A DNA stretch of 64,000 bases from a virus, in the IMG/VR virus record IMGVR_UViG_3300008261_000075, positions 1-64,000 of that record; one strand, 5' to 3'. Below the pieces are notes generated by a model. The model was not told where the DNA came from. It saw only the letters and a list, made by a program, of their open reading frames with translations, and ran no database searches. A program made the position numbers and the translations under genes. Below, one piece after another: positions 36,061 to 45,524 of the stretch (position 1 is its first letter; each line of letters starts with the position of its first letter).

Positions 36061-37985
36061 TGAGCTATATTATTAATAAAACAGACGGGACCGTACTAAC
36101 TGAAGTAGTAGACGGCACTCTTGACCAAACGTCAACTGATGTTACTCTAGTTGGAAAGAATTCTAGTAGTTACGGTGAATTTTTTAATGAAAATTTTATT
36201 CACTTATTAGAAAACTTTGCCAACACAAGTCCTCCTAGTAATCCTATAACCGGCCAGTTGTGGTATGACACTACCGAAGGCAGACTTAAAGCCTATGATG
36301 GCAATGGATTTAGAGTATCGGGTGGAACAGTTGTGTCAAATAAAGTCCCTAGTAATCTAGTACAAGGTGATATATGGATTGACAGTTTTAGAAAGCAATT
36401 GTTTTTTTATGACGGCACACAGTTAACTTTAGCTGGCCCTCAATTTACTGACCAACAAGGGTTAACCGGACTGACAATTGAATCTATTTTAGATACTAAT
36501 CAGATTAGTCATACAATAGCACTGATGTATGTTAATCAAACATTAATGGGAATTTGGAGTAAAGATCAATTTACTCCCGCTAGTCCAATTGCAGGCGCAG
36601 TTCCTGGGCCAATTTATAGAGGATTTAATTCTAGTTCATTAACCGGCCTAGAGTTTAGAGGTACTATTACCAAAGCTAGAGGACTAATTGCCGCCGATGG
36701 TTCAGTAAAAACACCTGAAAACTTTGTATCAGTAACTGACCCAGAAACAATATTCCAAGGTCAAGTCTATATTAACAATGCAGTTCCGCTGACGTTAGGT
36801 CCTGGACCATCAACAGAAATTAGAACTACTGATGCACAATTTAATATTACTCCACTACAAAGTGGTCAAGAAGTAGTATTAAAAGTTAAAAACGTAGACG
36901 GTATTAAATCAGCAGTACATATCAAGGCCACAACTGAGAGAGTTGGTATTTTTACACCTTCTCCTGAAAGTACATTAGATGTAAATGGCGACACTATAAT
37001 TAGAGGTAATCTTACTGTACAAGGTCAAACGACATCTTTAGAAACTAATAATATTGTAGTTGAAGATAAGACTATTGAGCTGGCAAAAACAGACCTTCCA
37101 ACTGATGTTAATTGTGACGAAGGTGGTCTAATACTTAAAGGAACTACAGATCATACTATTCTTTGGGTGAGAGACAGCTTAGATGTTACTAACAGTAACT
37201 GGACATTTAACGAACATATAAGTTTAGGGGTTAGCAAGAAGTTTAAAATTAATAATATTGAGGTTTTATCAGCAGATACTTTAGGTAATACAGTGGCAAC
37301 GGCGCTGGGTCTAAGACGTATTGGTAACTTAGAAGATCTAAGTGTTGATAATCTCTTGTTAAACAACAACACTATTAGTTCTACTGATACTAATGGTGAT
37401 ATTATTATTAGTCCTAACGGTACAGGAGTTGTTGATGTTAATAATTCTATAGTAACAAATATTTTAGATCCTGTAAATCCGCTAGATGCTGTAAATTTAG
37501 CATTTTTACAAAATGCCATACTAGCACTACCTAAGGCATTCTCGTTAGATATTACAGGGCTAAGTCAAATTGCTGGAACTTTGCGAACTCAAATAGCCAC
37601 TATTTTAACAGACGTATTTCCAATTGCAAATAATCCTACAGGAACAGTTTGCAGAGTGTATTGTACCCGCCAAGAAATTAGCTTTCCAGCATTGGCTATT
37701 CCGTTATCTGAAACTGTAAATGCTCCTGGTATTGTAAAAACAACTGCTACTGCACTAGGACAACGCGATACAGGTACGCTAGTTACAGCACCAACTAGCC
37801 CAGGCGGAGAAGCAGTAATTTACGGGGTAGTTCCAGGATCAGAAGTGTCTGTGTTAGAAGATATTGACACAAATCCGTTTAATACGGGCCCTGCAACTAT
37901 AACTTATACAAGGTCTATTAAAGTTTTTGAAGTTGTAAACAGTGTCTGGACATGGGATAGCGACGAAGCCGCTACTCCAATATAA
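36060..37985 (+). CDS. Tail fibre paralogue, second copy
   Basis: A 641-residue fibre with the same N-terminal module (VGKNSSSYGEFFNENFIHLL, NPITGQLWYD) as its neighbours. The central part has the shaft motif ERVGIFTPSPESTLDVNGD and the widely shared NIVVEDKTIELAK segment found in marine phage fibres. The C-terminal 140 residues differ from the flanking paralogues and have no collar domain, suggesting a different tip. It overlaps the preceding gene by one base. Confidence 0.8.
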   Translation: MSYIINKTDGTVLTEVVDGTLDQTSTDVTLVGKNSSSYGEFFNENFIHLLENFANTSPPSNPITGQLWYDTTEGRLKAYDGNGFRVSGGTVVSNKVPSNLVQGDIWIDSFRKQLFFYDGTQLTLAGPQFTDQQGLTGLTIESILDTNQISHTIALMYVNQTLMGIWSKDQFTPASPIAGAVPGPIYRGFNSSSLTGLEFRGTITKARGLIAADGSVKTPENFVSVTDPETIFQGQVYINNAVPLTLGPGPSTEIRTTDAQFNITPLQSGQEVVLKVKNVDGIKSAVHIKATTERVGIFTPSPESTLDVNGDTIIRGNLTVQGQTTSLETNNIVVEDKTIELAKTDLPTDVNCDEGGLILKGTTDHTILWVRDSLDVTNSNWTFNEHISLGVSKKFKINNIEVLSADTLGNTVATALGLRRIGNLEDLSVDNLLLNNNTISSTDTNGDIIISPNGTGVVDVNNSIVTNILDPVNPLDAVNLAFLQNAILALPKAFSLDITGLSQIAGTLRTQIATILTDVFPIANNPTGTVCRVYCTRQEISFPALAIPLSETVNAPGIVKTTATALGQRDTGTLVTAPTSPGGEAVIYGVVPGSEVSVLEDIDTNPFNTGPATITYTRSIKVFEVVNSVWTWDSDEAATPI

Positions 37986-37986
37986 C

Positions 37987-37996
37987 GATAAATACT
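37987..37996 (+). promoter_or_regulatory. Late-type promoter before the third fibre
   Basis: The box GATAAATACT lies 21 bases before the ATG at 38017, immediately after the stop of the second fibre. A GAGGAAT follows as a plausible ribosome site further down. Confidence 0.62.
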
Positions 37997-38016
37997 AGGA
38001 ACGAGGAATAAACGAG

Positions 38017-39468
38017 ATGGCTTATACCATAAACAAATACGACGGGTCGCAAGTTACAGTAGTTGCGGACGGTACCATCGACAATACTTTAGATATCAAA
38101 TTAATTGGTAAAAACTATGCTGGTTATGGTGAAGTCCAGAACGAGAATTTAGTGTTTTTACTGGAGAATTTTGCTAATACAACCCAACCTTCTAAGCCAG
38201 TTAGGGGCCAAATTTGGTTTGATAGTGGCACAAGAAAATTAAAGTTTTACGATGGAACTAAATTCCGTACTACAGGCGGTGCTGAAATTTCAGCTACTGC
38301 TCCTACTGGGTTAACAACAGGCGACTTTTGGTATGATACAACAAACGACCAGCTATATGCGTGGAACGGTGTTGAATTTATCCTAATTGGACCACAAGGT
38401 GTTTCAGGATCAGGAACTACACAGATGTTATCTCGCAGTGTTCTTGACGATCAAAGCGTTGGACATGCGATTATTGAAGCGATTGTTAATGACAAGACGG
38501 TGTTTATTATCTCAAAAGATGCGTTTACCTTGTCAAGTATTAATCCAATTACAGGATTTACTTCAATTAAGAAAGGTACTACATTAGCATATAGCCCAAC
38601 TGGCGTTACTGCCACAGATGACAGATTTTGGGGAACTGCTACAGACGCAGATAGACTAGGTGGATTTTTAGCATCAGACTATGTTCGCTCAGGCGAAGCT
38701 AATTTTAGTACACTAGTAAGATTTAGTGATTTAGGGTATACAGTCGGTAACAACAATACTCTTAAAGTATTCATTGAAAGTTCTACAGATCCTATTATTC
38801 AAAATCAAGTAGGCGACAAGATTATATTTAGAACTACTGTAGCCGGTATTACAAGAACTCCTTTAAGAATTTTAGGCAATGACTTAATTCCAGGTGTTGA
38901 TAACGGAAACGATGTAGGATCAACGGCGTTTAAATTTAGAACAATGTACGCTAATACCTTTAGCGGACTAGCTACTCAGGCAGCTACGCTAGATGTTGCA
39001 GGTTCGTTTAGAACTGCGTCAGCGGCAGCAACATCAAACTCAATTGCAGCCAGAGATGGTAGCGGCAATCTATATGCTACTTTATTCCAAGGTGAAGCGT
39101 CAACAGCACGTTGGGCTGACTTGGCAGAAAAATATTTAACAGATCAAGTATACGAAGTTGGTACAGTTGTAGCAGTTGGCGGAGAAGCAGAAGTTACAGC
39201 ATCGAAGTATGGAGATAGAGCTATTGGTGTAGTTAGTTCTCAACCTGCATTTATGATGAACAGTGAATTAGAAGGTGGCACATATATTGCGTTGAAAGGT
39301 CGAGTTCCGGTAAAAGTTACTGGGGCAATAACAAAAGGTCAACGTTTAGTTGCAGCCAACGACGGAACAGCAGTTGCTGGAGTCCCACACGCAAACGATG
39401 TATTTGGTATTGCATTAGAATCAAGCGACGACACTGGAGTCAAATTGATCGAAGCAGTGATACTATAA
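38017..39468 (+). CDS. Tail fibre paralogue, third copy, with peptidase-G2-like C-terminus
   Basis: A 483-residue fibre with the shared N-terminal module (IGKNYAGYGEVQNENLVFLL, KPVRGQIWFD). The last 115 residues (ARWADLAEKYLTD, GTVVAVGGEAEVTAS, AIGVVSSQPAFMMN, GRVPVKVTGAITKGQRL) resemble the G2-type intramolecular chaperone/autoprotease region that trims some phage fibres after folding. This last assignment is from pattern memory, and the catalytic residues were not confirmed. A late-type promoter precedes the gene. Confidence 0.78.
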   Translation: MAYTINKYDGSQVTVVADGTIDNTLDIKLIGKNYAGYGEVQNENLVFLLENFANTTQPSKPVRGQIWFDSGTRKLKFYDGTKFRTTGGAEISATAPTGLTTGDFWYDTTNDQLYAWNGVEFILIGPQGVSGSGTTQMLSRSVLDDQSVGHAIIEAIVNDKTVFIISKDAFTLSSINPITGFTSIKKGTTLAYSPTGVTATDDRFWGTATDADRLGGFLASDYVRSGEANFSTLVRFSDLGYTVGNNNTLKVFIESSTDPIIQNQVGDKIIFRTTVAGITRTPLRILGNDLIPGVDNGNDVGSTAFKFRTMYANTFSGLATQAATLDVAGSFRTASAAATSNSIAARDGSGNLYATLFQGEASTARWADLAEKYLTDQVYEVGTVVAVGGEAEVTASKYGDRAIGVVSSQPAFMMNSELEGGTYIALKGRVPVKVTGAITKGQRLVAANDGTAVAGVPHANDVFGIALESSDDTGVKLIEAVIL

Positions 39469-39478
39469 GGAATTAATT

Positions 39479-40390
39479 ATGCCAGGCGTAGGTTCAAGAG
39501 TTAGGGCAGCTGATTATAATGCAATTCAAGGAAAGATTGCATTAGTCTTAGGAACAGGCACAGGCAATTACGGCTATGGTCAGTCTCTCACCAGCACACA
39601 AGTAGCAGTTGGCGATCTAATTCGTGCAGTGCAATGGAATCAGTTAAGAACAGATTTACTTAAAACAAGACAACACCAAACTGGTGTTGACGAAACTAGT
39701 AATTTAACATTGGCTTCAACCAGCAGTATTATTAGTGAAGCCTTGCGGGCACAATACGATAATATGGCAGATACAGTTACTGCCAATAGATTAGCAGTAG
39801 CTAGTAATCAAGGTACATTAGAAAATGTAGTATCACCGTATCAGCGAACTAGTGCATGGAACGGTACATTAACGCATACTTGTACTATTACATTTTCTAG
39901 TTTTGATGCCGCAAGACACTACTTTAACGCTGGCGGAAATTTTCAAATCAGTGCCAGCAGAACTGGCGGAAATTCGGGTTCAAAGAATAATACATGGACA
40001 TTGATGTTAAGTCAAATGGGTACTATTACTATGAACTACACTACTACAGTCTGTGGAGATCCTAGCGCAACTGCTCAGACTTTTCCAATTGGGTTCTATA
40101 GTTTAACAGGCAGCGACCAATTAATCTTCCGTAAACAAGCACCAGCTGGAGCCTATGCAGAAAACGATTATTTTATCTATGCTAGATTAACTGGAAATAA
40201 TATTGTCTTTTCAATAGTATTTCAAGATGAAGATGCAGGTGATTTAAACAATCCAAGTCCTGGTTTTCCACCGGGTCCAGTACAAGACGAGGATGTAGAT
40301 GGTACGTTAACTAGTTCCATTCAAATGTTCCGTCCATCTGGCGCAAACGTATCAGTACCAGTACCGTCTGCTTCGCAGTCAGGATTCTAA
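39479..40390 (+). CDS. Fibre/virion structural protein, unknown
   Basis: A 303-residue protein, last of the structural block. The N-terminal 100 residues are helical (RVRAADYNAIQGKIALVLGT, GDLIRAVQWNQLRTDLLKTR), then a beta-rich part with Thr/Ser/Gly-rich segments and a Pro/Gly linker (NPSPGFPPGPVQDED) before a short C-terminal end. AAGGAATTAATT precedes the ATG. Late location after the fibres suggests a virion role; no enzyme motif is seen. Confidence 0.65.
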   Translation: MPGVGSRVRAADYNAIQGKIALVLGTGTGNYGYGQSLTSTQVAVGDLIRAVQWNQLRTDLLKTRQHQTGVDETSNLTLASTSSIISEALRAQYDNMADTVTANRLAVASNQGTLENVVSPYQRTSAWNGTLTHTCTITFSSFDAARHYFNAGGNFQISASRTGGNSGSKNNTWTLMLSQMGTITMNYTTTVCGDPSATAQTFPIGFYSLTGSDQLIFRKQAPAGAYAENDYFIYARLTGNNIVFSIVFQDEDAGDLNNPSPGFPPGPVQDEDVDGTLTSSIQMFRPSGANVSVPVPSASQSGF

Positions 40391-40442
40391 ACCTTTTTAC
40401 TAAATTAAGATAATTACTTGAGCAATTCAAGTGAGATTATCT

Positions 40443-40796
40443 ATGACAGAAAGTTTAGAAAAAGCATTCCAAACCGCCAACTTTATGGCGTCGTTAACAG
40501 GACAAAGAAAATTAGCCTTAGAAGAATTTAATCAAGGACTAATTTTCTATCAAAGTGGTGCTAGCTTTACTATTCAACGAGAGTTAATTACTTTTGTTAA
40601 GTTAGTATTAGATTCTGGATATACTGAAGATGTTGTTCTTATTGACGACAACAATATGCCTGTACAGATAAAAGATGTTCAAGAATTTTATGATAATATT
40701 CTTGACCAATACTTTCAATCATCAAATCAATATTTTTCAAAATATTCAGCACTTAAAAAACAAAGAAAAGTTGAGGATTTAGTCAAGTATGACTAA
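40443..40796 (+). CDS. Conserved phage protein, unknown function
   Basis: A 117-residue acidic, helical protein with TGQRKLALEEFNQGLIFYQS and LIDDNNMPVQIKDVQEFYDN as its most conserved-looking parts. Such proteins recur next to fibre genes in marine T4-like phages, but I know no function. A GTG at 40431 is an alternative start; GTGAG there more likely serves as the ribosome site for ATG 40443. It overlaps the next gene by eight bases. Confidence 0.65.
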   Translation: MTESLEKAFQTANFMASLTGQRKLALEEFNQGLIFYQSGASFTIQRELITFVKLVLDSGYTEDVVLIDDNNMPVQIKDVQEFYDNILDQYFQSSNQYFSKYSALKKQRKVEDLVKYD

Positions 40797-41631
40797 GGGA
40801 TGTTTAATCTTTGCTCAGAACAACAGTGAAGTTGACTATGTTAAACAGGCACTGTTTGCAGCCAAGCGGGTAAAACAGTATTTAAATGTTCCAGTTTCAA
40901 TTGTTACAGACAGCCCTGATTATCTTGCTGAGATAGACACAGACAACACATTTGACCAAGTAATTGATATTTGGAAAGTAGTTGACTATAGAAATAGTCA
41001 AACTCAGAATAGAAGTTTTCACGACGGCACACTAAAGAAAAAATTACTAAAGTGGAATAATTTTAGTAGAACAAGTGCATATGAGTTGTCACCTTATGAT
41101 GAAACGTTAGTAATTGACAGTGACTTTATCATCTGCTCTGACAACTTAAAAGCTATCTGGGACAACTCTAGCGATTTTGCCATCTATAAAGACAGCTACG
41201 ATATATCAAGATGGCGTATGAAGTATGAATATATTAATCAGTATTCAGTTCCTTTTTATTGGGCAACAGTATTTTATTTTAAAAAGACTCCTATAACAGA
41301 ATCATTTTTTACGTTGATTAATCACATTAGAGAAAATTGGAATTACTACAGATTGCTCTATTGTGTAGAAACAATGACCTATAGAAACGATTATGCGTTT
41401 AGTATAGCAATCAGTATTATGAACGGTGGCACCCCAGACAGTTTTTTTGCATCAAGTTTGCCCGGAAAACTTTATTACGCTATAGATAAAGACATAATTA
41501 ATAGTATTAACGGACATGAATGTCAAATTCTAATTGAAAAAGAAAGTTTTCCAGGGGAATACATTGTTGTTAAAACATCAAATCTTGATGTACATCTTAT
41601 GAACAAATATAGTTTAGAGCGAATAATTTAA
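40789..41631 (+). CDS. GT-A-type glycosyltransferase-like protein (copy 1)
   Basis: A 280-residue protein with the architecture of a GT-A nucleotide-sugar transferase. The N-terminus has a Rossmann-like start (GCLIFAQNNSEVDYVKQALF) and YDETLVIDSDF at 103-113 provides a DxD-type metal/nucleotide site (DSD 110-112). It is a paralogue of the gene at 42098. It probably adds a sugar to phage or host glycans or to a virion protein, but donor and acceptor cannot be read from sequence. Confidence 0.7.
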   Translation: MTKGCLIFAQNNSEVDYVKQALFAAKRVKQYLNVPVSIVTDSPDYLAEIDTDNTFDQVIDIWKVVDYRNSQTQNRSFHDGTLKKKLLKWNNFSRTSAYELSPYDETLVIDSDFIICSDNLKAIWDNSSDFAIYKDSYDISRWRMKYEYINQYSVPFYWATVFYFKKTPITESFFTLINHIRENWNYYRLLYCVETMTYRNDYAFSIAISIMNGGTPDSFFASSLPGKLYYAIDKDIINSINGHECQILIEKESFPGEYIVVKTSNLDVHLMNKYSLERII

Positions 41632-41639
41632 GGAATTTT

Positions 41640-42101
41640 ATGAAATTTATTGAAAATCATCCAAGAACAATAGCCAAGGTAATTTCATGGCGTGTTCTAC
41701 TAACAGTCAGTCATGTCGTAAATGGATTTATTGTATCGGGTAGTTGGGTTACCGGTTTGCAAATTGCCGGACTGGCAGCAGTAATTAATTCAGTGTTATA
41801 CTGGGCACACGAACGTGGTTGGAATTTTGCACAGTGGAATCGTAAACCTTCGGACGGCCTATTATTCCATGAAGGCCAACCACGAACTATCAGCAAGATT
41901 GTTACATGGCGTGTACTAATTACATCTAGCAATTTCTTAATTCCATTTATTATGACAGGAAGCTGGGGTAGTGCTGCCGCGTTCTTAGGTATTGCTACCG
42001 TTGTAAACATTGCATTATTCTATGGACACGAACGTGTTTGGAATAGAGTTACCTGGGGCAAGAAATCCGACGATACTAATACAGCATTAAGCGCGGCATG
42101 A
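41640..42101 (+). CDS. Membrane protein with two tandem DUF2061 domains
   Basis: A 153-residue protein made of two copies of one unit: HPRTIAKVISWRVLLTVSH with VLYWAHERGWN (about 7-62), and QPRTISKIVTWRVLITSSN with IALFYGHERVWN (about 80-135). Each has two hydrophobic helices, giving about four membrane segments. This matches the DUF2061 family of small predicted membrane proteins. It overlaps the next glycosyltransferase start by four bases (ATGA), so it is embedded in the glycosyltransferase operon, perhaps anchoring the enzymes or carrying substrate; this is inference. Confidence 0.75.
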   Translation: MKFIENHPRTIAKVISWRVLLTVSHVVNGFIVSGSWVTGLQIAGLAAVINSVLYWAHERGWNFAQWNRKPSDGLLFHEGQPRTISKIVTWRVLITSSNFLIPFIMTGSWGSAAAFLGIATVVNIALFYGHERVWNRVTWGKKSDDTNTALSAA

Positions 42102-42949
42102 AAGGATTCCTAGTATTAGCTCAAAATAGCGAAGGCATAGATTATGTAAAGCAAGCCTATGCTCTTGCTTTGAGTCTACATACTAGTCAAGATTCTTGCC
42201 TTATAAGTATCGTCACAAACGATCCTGTGCCTGAAGAGTATCAAGCAGTGTTTGATAAAGTACTAGCCATTCCCGGTGACGACCAAGCAGCCGACAGTGT
42301 ATGGAAGGTTGAAAATCGTTGGAAACTATATCACATTACACCGTATGATGAAACTATAGTCTTAGATAGTGATATGTTAGTCTTAGACAATTTCACACCA
42401 ATGTGGGATCAGTTGTCTAACTACGATGTTTTCTTCAATTCAAAAATAAAAGATTTTAGAGGTCGAGTACTTAAAGACTATGTAAATCGTAAAATGTTTA
42501 ATGAGAACGAATTACCTAACGTATATTTTGGTCTCCATTACTTTAAGAAAAATAAAACAGCGTTAGACTTTTATAACGCTATGGCATTTGTTGTTGCCAA
42601 CTGGGAACGTACATATTTTGATATTGCTCCTAAGCACAAACAGAGTTGGCTAAGCATGGATGTCAGTGCAGCCATTGCGGCCAAGGTGTTAGGCGTAGAC
42701 GATCAAATTGTCAATGATCAAATCAACTTATCAATAACACACATGAAATCTAATCTGCAGAATATTAGTCCAATACCAACAAGTTGGACTAAAGTTTTAG
42801 ATTGGTACTATACTGATAGCGGACAGTTATACGTGTCTAATATTTTACAAACAGGCGTGTTTCATTATATTGACGATAGTTTTTTAACTCCACAAGTGTT
42901 ATCTTCATTAAAGGAATCCTCAAAAAATGGAAGAAGAATTGTTGCATGA
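42098..42949 (+). CDS. GT-A-type glycosyltransferase-like protein (copy 2)
   Basis: A 283-residue paralogue of the gene at 40789. Shared features are LVLAQNSEGIDYVKQAYALA at the N-terminus and TPYDETIVLDSDMLVLDN (DSD at 90-92) as the DxD site. The middle has a YFGLHYFKKN segment equivalent to YWATVFYFKK in copy 1. Start coupling with the DUF2061 gene (ATGA overlap) and a 23-base overlap with the next gene show tight packing. The acceptor is unknown. Confidence 0.7.
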   Translation: MKGFLVLAQNSEGIDYVKQAYALALSLHTSQDSCLISIVTNDPVPEEYQAVFDKVLAIPGDDQAADSVWKVENRWKLYHITPYDETIVLDSDMLVLDNFTPMWDQLSNYDVFFNSKIKDFRGRVLKDYVNRKMFNENELPNVYFGLHYFKKNKTALDFYNAMAFVVANWERTYFDIAPKHKQSWLSMDVSAAIAAKVLGVDDQIVNDQINLSITHMKSNLQNISPIPTSWTKVLDWYYTDSGQLYVSNILQTGVFHYIDDSFLTPQVLSSLKESSKNGRRIVA

Positions 42950-43565
42950 AGATGACGTATTGTCAGATGAAGCAATCATACAAGCACATAATCTAGGTGT
43001 TATTGACAACAGCTATTTGATTTATTTTGATAAATTTAATGGTGCAATACTTTCAATAACAAATGAAGAAAGAAAAGATCTTGATTCGTTTATCAAGATG
43101 CCATATGACGATGTAAAACTATTTTTAGAAGGCAAACAAAATTTTAATGATTTTAAAATTGTCTTTGAAAAAGATCAAATAACTTTAGTTAGTTCTAAAG
43201 TTAGTACTGATATCAATTTTAATTCATTAATTCTTGTAGATTTGTCTAATGTATTAGATAGCTCGTGTTCAATTGAAAATCACATAGATGTAAAACACTG
43301 GGCATTTAAAATACGTGATGATGTTAAAGTTGGCCTAAAACAAAAAATTCTTGATGTAACATTAGAGTTTTATATTTGTAAATATCAAAATAAAAATTTT
43401 GTGTTTAGAACAATTCCTATAACACTAGAAAGACTAGTTCGAGAAGATCGCGTGTTTATCCCACATGAATTTAATATCGAATCTGATAGTACAGAAGTTT
43501 CTATTGTAACTAAAAAATTCTTTGATACTTATAGCCTAAGGACATTAAATGAGTCAAAAGTTTAA
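42927..43565 (+). CDS. Conserved phage protein in glycosyltransferase cluster, unknown
   Basis: A 212-residue protein with an acidic N-terminus (MEEELLHEDDVLSDEA) and alternating beta-strand and charged segments such as DNSYLIYFDKFNGAILSITN. No domain or catalytic motif is recognised. It overlaps both neighbours (23 and 17 bases), so it belongs to the same translated unit as the glycosyltransferases. AAGGAATCC lies a short way upstream of its ATG. Confidence 0.65.
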   Translation: MEEELLHEDDVLSDEAIIQAHNLGVIDNSYLIYFDKFNGAILSITNEERKDLDSFIKMPYDDVKLFLEGKQNFNDFKIVFEKDQITLVSSKVSTDINFNSLILVDLSNVLDSSCSIENHIDVKHWAFKIRDDVKVGLKQKILDVTLEFYICKYQNKNFVFRTIPITLERLVREDRVFIPHEFNIESDSTEVSIVTKKFFDTYSLRTLNESKV

Positions 43566-44472
43566 AATTATAGATTTTGACATTATCTATCTCAGCTATG
43601 ATGAACCAAATGCTGAAAAAAATTATGCAGATTTATTAAACAAAGTACCCTGGGCAAAGCGTGTACACGGTGTTAAAGGCAGCGATAGTGCTCATAAAGC
43701 CTGCGCCGCATTAAGTGAAACAGATCGATTCGTTACAGTAGACGGCGACAATATTGTACGTGAAGATTTCTTTAATCAAGAAGTTGACTTTACTGCATAC
43801 AAAGACTATAGTCGTTGTGTAGTTAGTTGGTGTGGTCATAACATTATAAATGGATTAATGTACGGTAACGGCGGCCTAAAGTTATGGCCAAAAGAATACG
43901 TGTTGTCTATGAAGACGCACGAAAATGCTCCCACTGATGATCCAAATGCACAAGTAGACTTTTGCTGGGATGCAGAATATATCCAAATGAATAGTTGTTA
44001 CAGCGATGTACACAATAATGCTACTCCGTTTCAAGCATGGCGAGCAGGATTCCGTGAAGGTGTTAAGATGTCATTGGATCGTGGCGTTCGTGTTAATCAT
44101 ATAAATTTTAAAAAAGAAGTACATTGGAAAAATCTACATCGCTTGTTGATCTGGATGAATGTTGGGTCTGATGTTAAAAACGGTATGTGGGCAATACTTG
44201 GCGCTAGACAGGGATGCTACATGACCAATTGTACTGATTGGGATTATACCAATGTTCGAGATTTTGATTATCTTGGAAAACTATATGCTGAGACAGTAGA
44301 CGGTACAGTTACTGATGAAAACATTATTGATTATGTAAAACATTTTGGGGACAAATTAAGTCCGCAATTGGACATACCATTAAGCGTGTTAGATGAAAGT
44401 GCCAGCCGATTTTTTAAACATGTTCATGCAGATCAAACTCGTATTACAACTAATCTGCTAGACAGAGAATAA
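43549..44472 (+). CDS. Glycosyltransferase-like protein, family B copy 1
   Basis: A 307-residue protein with DIIYLSYDEPNAEKNYADLL near the start and RFVTVDGDNIVRE at 60-72, where DGD (65-67) is a DxD-type site. Further conserved segments shared with the next gene are NGLMYGNGGLKLWPK and TPFQAWRAGFREG. It is a different subfamily from the copies at 40789 and 42098. I call it a likely GT-A enzyme, but the fold should be verified. The next start overlaps its stop by one base. Confidence 0.65.
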   Translation: MSQKFKIIDFDIIYLSYDEPNAEKNYADLLNKVPWAKRVHGVKGSDSAHKACAALSETDRFVTVDGDNIVREDFFNQEVDFTAYKDYSRCVVSWCGHNIINGLMYGNGGLKLWPKEYVLSMKTHENAPTDDPNAQVDFCWDAEYIQMNSCYSDVHNNATPFQAWRAGFREGVKMSLDRGVRVNHINFKKEVHWKNLHRLLIWMNVGSDVKNGMWAILGARQGCYMTNCTDWDYTNVRDFDYLGKLYAETVDGTVTDENIIDYVKHFGDKLSPQLDIPLSVLDESASRFFKHVHADQTRITTNLLDRE

Positions 44473-45524
44473 TGTACGATATAATTTTCCTACATAATAA
44501 GTCTTGGCCAGAAGATGCATTAAACCGTGCAAAAGATCAATTTCCGTTAGCTAAAATAGTTTATGATTTAGATGCTTTTTCTACAGCAGTAAATTACACA
44601 AACACTGTTAGAACTAAAATGTTTTGGATTATACCAACTGTCCAACTTCTTAGTTTTGAATTTTTAAAAATAGATCCTGTATTTTTAGATAGGATTTCTT
44701 ATTTAGAAGATGTAAATTCTAATAAGATCTATTTGTGCCCTGGAAGAAAACCAGTAACTAAGGCAGCATTTGAATCTGCTAAATTTTTAGTAAGCACTCG
44801 ATATAAAAAATCATCAGTATGTTATGATGTATTTTTTCTCAGTTACAATGAAACTTATGCAGAGAATAACTGGCAAAAATTAAAAAACAAAGTGCCATCT
44901 GCAAATAGAGTAAACGGGATTAAGGGAATAGCCAATGCACATAAACGTGCCGCACTCGGTTCTGCAACAAGTTTTTTATGGGTAGTTGACGCCGATGCAA
45001 TAATTGAAGACACTTTTAAATTTACCTACGAAGTATCAGCTGATCATTTTGATACAGTTCATATTTGGAAGAGTCGTAATCCAGTCAATGGATTAGAATA
45101 CGGTTACGGCGGAATAAAGTTATTACCAAAACATCTATTAATAGATAAAACAGCAGGAGTTGATGTTACTACTAGTTTAAGTCACAATGTTAAAGTTATG
45201 GACGAAATTAGCAATGTAACAAACTTTGCGGTTAGTCCATTTGAAGCATGGAAAGGTGCGTTTCGAGAGTGTGCAAAATTAGCTAGTCAAAGTATTGATA
45301 GACAAGATACTAGCGAAACACAGGATCGATTAGCAAAGTGGTTAGAGCCAACTAATCATGTATTTGCTAACTATATACTTGATGGCGCACAGCAAGGAGA
45401 GTTGTTTGGGAAAACGTGCAGAAGTAACATATCTGCACTGGTTTCAATTAACAATTATGATTGGCTAGGCAATCAGTTTGATACAAGATCGTTAGCCATA
45501 GGGAACACTGTTGAAATTACTTGA
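44472..45524 (+). CDS. Glycosyltransferase-like protein, family B copy 2 with N-terminal extension
   Basis: A 350-residue paralogue of the previous gene: residues 118-350 align with it (DVFFLSYNETYAENNWQKLK, VVDADAIIED with DAD 173-175, NGLEYGYGGIKLLPK, SPFEAWKGAFRECA). Residues 1-115 are an extra domain not present in copy 1. Its 3' end overlaps the convergent thyX gene by 52 bases, and no terminator hairpin is visible between the two strands' genes. Confidence 0.65.
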   Translation: MYDIIFLHNKSWPEDALNRAKDQFPLAKIVYDLDAFSTAVNYTNTVRTKMFWIIPTVQLLSFEFLKIDPVFLDRISYLEDVNSNKIYLCPGRKPVTKAAFESAKFLVSTRYKKSSVCYDVFFLSYNETYAENNWQKLKNKVPSANRVNGIKGIANAHKRAALGSATSFLWVVDADAIIEDTFKFTYEVSADHFDTVHIWKSRNPVNGLEYGYGGIKLLPKHLLIDKTAGVDVTTSLSHNVKVMDEISNVTNFAVSPFEAWKGAFRECAKLASQSIDRQDTSETQDRLAKWLEPTNHVFANYILDGAQQGELFGKTCRSNISALVSINNYDWLGNQFDTRSLAIGNTVEIT

